A stretch of DNA of 64,000 nt, taken from contig NZ_CP042425.1 of assembly GCF_008254045.1 (NCBI RefSeq), positions 9,314,100-9,378,099 of the forward strand, written 5' to 3'. This document shows, one piece after another, positions 60,793-64,000 of this stretch (the stretch's first letter is position 1; each line of letters opens with the position of its first letter). This DNA comes from Limnoglobus roseus (GTDB lineage Bacteria > Planctomycetota > Planctomycetia > Gemmatales > Gemmataceae). The notes beneath the pieces were generated by a model that was not told the DNA's origin, did no database searches, and was given only the letters and a program-made list of their open reading frames with translations. The position numbers were made by a program, and so were the translations under genes.

Positions 60793-61215
60793 ATGGGCGG
60801 CGTTAACCCGTACATTCAGGCAGCCAAGACCCAGAAGCCCGAGCGGCCGTTCAAGGTCACGTTCCAGATGGAAGACACGGGCGAGAAGATCGAGGTGCCG
60901 GTGGACCCCGCCCAGATTCCGTTCGGCGACCACGGGTTAGAGGGCAGCCTTCTCGACATCGCGGAAGGGGCCGGGGTCGAGATCAACCACTCCTGCGGCG
61001 GCGTGTGCGCCTGCTCGACGTGCCACGTCTACGTGGCCCAGGGGTTGGAGACGTGCTCGCCTTCGACCGACGATGAGGAAGACATGCTCGACGAAGCTCC
61101 AGCCGTCACGACGGAATCGCGGCTGAGCTGCCAGTGCGTGCCGAACGGCAAGAAGGACTTGTTGGTGATCGTGCCGCGGTGGAACCGCAACGAGGTGAAG
61201 GAAGGGCACGGGTAA
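60793..61215 (+). CDS. 2Fe-2S ferredoxin, adrenodoxin type
   Basis: A 140-residue electron carrier. The cluster-binding Cys set is C-G-G-V-C-A-C-S-T-C in HSCGGVCACSTCH, with the fourth ligand in LSCQCVPNGKKDLLV near residue 122. This spacing is that of adrenodoxin/isc ferredoxins (Fdx), used in iron-sulfur cluster biogenesis or monooxygenase supply. It carries a 20-30 residue N-terminal extension. ATG with AGGA about 10 nt upstream. Confidence 0.92.
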   Translation: MGGVNPYIQAAKTQKPERPFKVTFQMEDTGEKIEVPVDPAQIPFGDHGLEGSLLDIAEGAGVEINHSCGGVCACSTCHVYVAQGLETCSPSTDDEEDMLDEAPAVTTESRLSCQCVPNGKKDLLVIVPRWNRNEVKEGHG

Positions 61216-61244
61216 GTCCGCGAACGCAAGCCGCGCGGCCGTCC

Positions 61245-62438
61245 TTACCCCGATTCTTTCATCAGTTTCGCGAGTCGCTCAGCCAACTCTTCTTCGGCCG
61301 TCGGCGTCCACGAGAACTCCGGCGGCGGCTTGAACCCGCCCTCGGCGTTGAAGATCGCCGTCGGCACCGGGTGCAGCGACATTACGCCGAGCGTGTGCAG
61401 TTTGTGCCGCAATTCGAAGCCGTTCAGTCCGGCCACGTCCGCGAGATCGAACAGGCCCGGCGCGAAGATCGTCGGGCCGTCCGTCACCAGCACCGACTGC
61501 TCCGCCTGCACCGGCGCGTCCGCATTCCCCGGCTGGCCCACGGTCTTCAGCGTGATCCACCCCGCCATGCCCGGCTGACTGCTGTTGAGGACGAAGCACG
61601 GGCCGATGCGGATGGACTCGCTGTCGGGCAGCGGAGCGTGCCGGACGAACCGCAACACGCCGGCCTTGTCCGACACCACGAACCGCGTGTCCGAGATGCG
61701 CAGCGACTGGACGAACTTCGCCCCCGTCACCGCCTGCATCCGCAGCACGACCAACTCGCGGTTCCCGGCGTACCACGTTGCCGTGTAGTTCCCCGCTCGC
61801 CGCGGCAGCTTCGGCGGCGACGCGGTCAGGAGGGCTTCCTTCGCGTTCAACTGCGAACTCGTCAGTGCCACCGGCACGACTTGCTCGGCGGCCGTGTTCT
61901 CGGAACGGAACGCGACCCGCACGCCGACCTGCGACAGCGGCACGAGGGCCGACGCCGATTTCAGCACGAGGGCCGTCGTCAGCCCGCGGCACTGACTCGC
62001 CACGAACGTCTGGGCCGTCACCGAGCGGTCCGCGATTTGCGCGCTGACGGTCGGGTTCGTCACCTTCAACTGGCTCAGGAACTCGTCGAGGTTGAGAACG
62101 GGAATCGCCACCTCCGAGAGCAGGTGGTTCCGCCAGAGTAACTCCGCCCGCGACGAGAACGCCGGGACGGGCAGGCGGAAGTTCAGGCGGTAGCGGTGCG
62201 GGTCGCGGTCGTCCCGCCGCAGGCTCTCCGGCGGCACGGGTTCGTAGCCGGGGATGCGCAGCGTGAAGTCGCCCTTGTGCCGGGCGGCGTTGGGCAGGCG
62301 CAACAACACCTCGACGATGACCGCGTCCGCGGACGCCGGGATCGGCAACTCGTGCAACACGAGGCCGGCCGATTCGTAGCGGACGTGCACGGCTTGCGAG
62401 CCGGGCCGCCCGCGGGCCGCGGGGAGGAGGTCATTCAT
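61245..62438 (-). CDS. Beta-rich protein of unknown function, coupled to the ThiF gene
   Basis: About 397 residues from the ATG at 62438. It overlaps the ThiF stop in ATGAATGA, so it is translationally coupled; a longer form from 62474 is possible. It is strand-rich throughout: AVIVEVLLRLPNAAR, RLNFRLPVPAF, TALVLKSASALVPLSQVGVRVAFRSE, NYTATWYAGNRELVVLRM. No transmembrane helix or enzymatic motif seen. Family not recognised; possibly two or three beta-sandwich domains. Confidence 0.65.
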   Translation of the reverse strand: MNDLLPAARGRPGSQAVHVRYESAGLVLHELPIPASADAVIVEVLLRLPNAARHKGDFTLRIPGYEPVPPESLRRDDRDPHRYRLNFRLPVPAFSSRAELLWRNHLLSEVAIPVLNLDEFLSQLKVTNPTVSAQIADRSVTAQTFVASQCRGLTTALVLKSASALVPLSQVGVRVAFRSENTAAEQVVPVALTSSQLNAKEALLTASPPKLPRRAGNYTATWYAGNRELVVLRMQAVTGAKFVQSLRISDTRFVVSDKAGVLRFVRHAPLPDSESIRIGPCFVLNSSQPGMAGWITLKTVGQPGNADAPVQAEQSVLVTDGPTIFAPGLFDLADVAGLNGFELRHKLHTLGVMSLHPVPTAIFNAEGGFKPPPEFSWTPTAEEELAERLAKLMKESG

Positions 62439-63246
62439 GAGCCAACCGAGTGAGTACTTGATCGAGTGCCACATCGAGTTCCTCCCCGGTGGCGCTCACC
62501 GGGACGGCCGAACAGACCAGACACGAGAGGGACTTTGCCACGCGCAGGCGGTGCGTGCGGTACGGTTCGTCGAACACGCCCAGCACGCGAGCGAGCGTTA
62601 GCAAGAGCGACGAGAACTCCGGCGGCCCGGCGAGCAGGTCGAGGGTTCGCATCGCGTGCAAGCCGGCAATCGCAGCAATGCTCGCCTTATTCGCGGGGAT
62701 GGTCGTCTCGGCAATCGGCCCGCCGGGGTTCGCGTAGTCCGGCGGCGGGGCGGCCGGCGTGTCGGTCGGCCCCTCACGCTTCAGGTGGCTGGCGAGGCAG
62801 CCGTAGCACGGCCCGTCCGGCGAGAAGGCGTGCACCCAACCGCCGATGCCGCCGGACAGCACTTCGCCGAGCGTCCAGGGCTTGCCGTGCTGCCGCATGA
62901 GGTGATCGAAGTGAAACTTCGCCGCCTCGTTATCGACGGCACAGACACCGACGTCGCACGTCGCCACCGCTTCGCGAATCGCGTCCCGCCGGCTTGCGTC
63001 AGTAAGATCGCAGGCGAGTACGTCCACGCGGAGGTCGGGGCGAAGTTGCGTCAGCCACTCGGCCGCGAGTTCGACCTTCAACCGACCGACGGCCGACGCG
63101 GAGAACAGGTGCCGGTGAACGTTGTTCGGCTTGTACACGTCCGGTTCGACGAGCGTAACGCGGGCGAACTGCTCGTCGCGGGCCAAGAGGTCGAGAACGA
63201 CGATCCCGCCGCTGCCGACGCCGACTTGGAAGAGGTGCTTGCTCAT
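62431..63246 (-). CDS. ThiF/E1-like adenylyltransferase
   Basis: A 271-residue E1-type fold. Nucleotide loop GVGSGG (9-14), D36, N41/N42, R45 and K57 (the D..N..R...K adenylation set), D105-N106 in CAVDN, two zinc-like Cys pairs CYGC (147, 150) and CLVC (242, 245). E1-like proteins activate the C-terminus of ubiquitin-like proteins or sulfur carriers. The usual ThiF/MoeB crossover-loop Cys is not obvious. It starts a two-gene minus unit with the beta-rich protein. No ubiquitin-like, E2 or JAB gene is visible in the window. Confidence 0.82.
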   Translation of the reverse strand: MSKHLFQVGVGSGGIVVLDLLARDEQFARVTLVEPDVYKPNNVHRHLFSASAVGRLKVELAAEWLTQLRPDLRVDVLACDLTDASRRDAIREAVATCDVGVCAVDNEAAKFHFDHLMRQHGKPWTLGEVLSGGIGGWVHAFSPDGPCYGCLASHLKREGPTDTPAAPPPDYANPGGPIAETTIPANKASIAAIAGLHAMRTLDLLAGPPEFSSLLLTLARVLGVFDEPYRTHRLRVAKSLSCLVCSAVPVSATGEELDVALDQVLTRLAHE

Positions 63247-63321
63247 GCTGCCGCCGGTTCCTCCTGCGGTGTTGCCGCGTGTTCATGGTAGCGGCCGTTG
63301 GCAGCCAGCGGAAGTGTGGGT

Positions 63322-63684
63322 ATGATCTCTCAGGATGAGACGAATCATAAAGGCCAAACCGACAGAGGAGTCACCATAGTCACCGGGTGGGTACACGCAC
63401 CTCAATTTCGCGAGTTTTTGAGCGCCGTCTGTCACGCAATCGGCACCGAACTTGACGAACACACATGGAGTGAAGTGTGGGGATTGGTAGATCGTACGGA
63501 GTCGGGCCCGTCTATGTACGGAAGTTGCCTCAGCGGCACATGGGTCGGGTGCAAGTTGGTCGGAACAATCGAAGCACGGTGTGAATTCTCGTTTGAATCA
63601 ATCGCAACGTGGATTGTCTTGAAAATTGAAGTTCCTCCCGAGGCTGAGGCAGCTATTGAGGCGGCAATGCGCGCCGGCCAATAG
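63322..63684 (+). CDS. Hypothetical protein, 120 residues
   Basis: From the ATG at 63322. It has TIVTGWVHAPQFREFLSAVC, WSEVWGLVDRTESG and a strand-helix end FESIATWIVLKIEVPPEAEA. Mixed composition and less GC-rich. Family unknown. Divergent from the ThiF gene. Confidence 0.55.
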   Translation: MISQDETNHKGQTDRGVTIVTGWVHAPQFREFLSAVCHAIGTELDEHTWSEVWGLVDRTESGPSMYGSCLSGTWVGCKLVGTIEARCEFSFESIATWIVLKIEVPPEAEAAIEAAMRAGQ

Positions 63685-63726
63685 TGTCGAACACGAAGTT
63701 GGCCGCCCCGCTGGTAGAATCCCATC

Positions 63727-64000
63727 ATGCTCGACCTGCACTGCCACATCCTGCCCGGCGTCGATGACGGCGCGAAGTCCCTCGACGTGTCGCTGGCGAT
63801 GGCCCGGTTCTACGCCGCCGACGGCGTGACGCACGTCGTCGCCACGCCGCACTGCAACCGGTCGTGGCGGCTGTTGCGGGCCGAGGTGGTGCCGCGGGTG
63901 GCGCAACTGAACGAGGCGATCGCCGCGGCCGACATCCCGCTGACGGTGCTGCCCGGTTCGGAAATTCAGATCGTGAATTCGACGGCCTACCGCGCGGAGT
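63727..64000 (+). CDS. CpsB/CapC-type PHP tyrosine-protein phosphatase (N-terminal part)
   Basis: The first 91 residues are in the window and the frame runs off the right edge. MLDLHCHILPGVDDGAKS is the metal-binding His block of the PHP phosphatases CpsB/YwqE, followed by VVATPHCNRSW and GSEIQI. These enzymes dephosphorylate tyrosine kinases that control exopolysaccharide export. 42 bp after the hypothetical gene. Confidence 0.85.
   Translation, partial: MLDLHCHILPGVDDGAKSLDVSLAMARFYAADGVTHVVATPHCNRSWRLLRAEVVPRVAQLNEAIAAADIPLTVLPGSEIQIVNSTAYRAE

Overview
The window reads as a high-GC chromosomal segment from a planctomycete, most likely of the Gemmata/Gemmataceae type. The evidence is the mix of genes: a membrane Ser/Thr kinase carrying leucine-rich repeats, a GAF-kinase, an N-terminal zinc-ribbon/TM/WD-like protein, a planctomycete-style ClpS-like protein, and a paralogous family that I know mainly from Gemmata-like genomes. 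This placement is from gene style only; no rRNA or marker alignment was possible.

Layout. 1-7.6 kb: the end of an archaeal-type phosphoglycerate mutase, then three signalling genes on the minus strand (LRR kinase, a cyclase with a nuclease-like N-terminus, GAF-kinase). 7.8-12.1 kb: an amidotransferase-like protein without its catalytic Cys, anhydro-MurNAc kinase, an M20 peptidase and a DUF2167-like protein. 12.2-23.15 kb: housekeeping genes, mostly minus strand (transaldolase, an alpha/beta hydrolase, a VapBC-type pair, groEL and groES, a Uma2 protein, a sigma-70 family factor, a membrane protein, inorganic pyrophosphatase, a secreted beta-rich protein).

23.1-42.9 kb is the main discovery: a 19.7-kb integrated element bounded by perfect 108-bp direct repeats (23098-23205 and 42773-42880). 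The repeat covers the start codon, ribosome-binding site and first codons of the secreted-protein gene, so integration kept that gene's start and duplicated its 5' end. A tyrosine recombinase lies just inside the left repeat, and both inner ends carry the same paired 9-bp motif with 12-bp periodicity, resembling arm-type binding sites. Cargo includes a D5/primase-helicase-like ATPase, RNase HI, an XRE regulator with a likely operator, a ClpS-like adaptor, a winged-helix protein, an isolated receiver domain and an isolated histidine-kinase dimerisation domain, three members of one paralogous family (one truncated), a frameshifted secreted protein, and many small unknown proteins.

42.9-64 kb returns to chromosomal genes: a small secreted protein that may once have been the upstream neighbour of the split locus, gamma-glutamyltransferase, a membrane GTPase operon with metF, two tandem paralogous multi-span membrane proteins, a fused membrane spermidine synthase, a secretin-N-domain-like secreted protein, an oxidoreductase, a BON-domain secreted protein, a 2Fe-2S ferredoxin, a ThiF/E1-like protein coupled to an unknown beta-rich protein, and the start of a CpsB-type PHP phosphatase. 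No rRNA, tRNA or CRISPR array was recognised.
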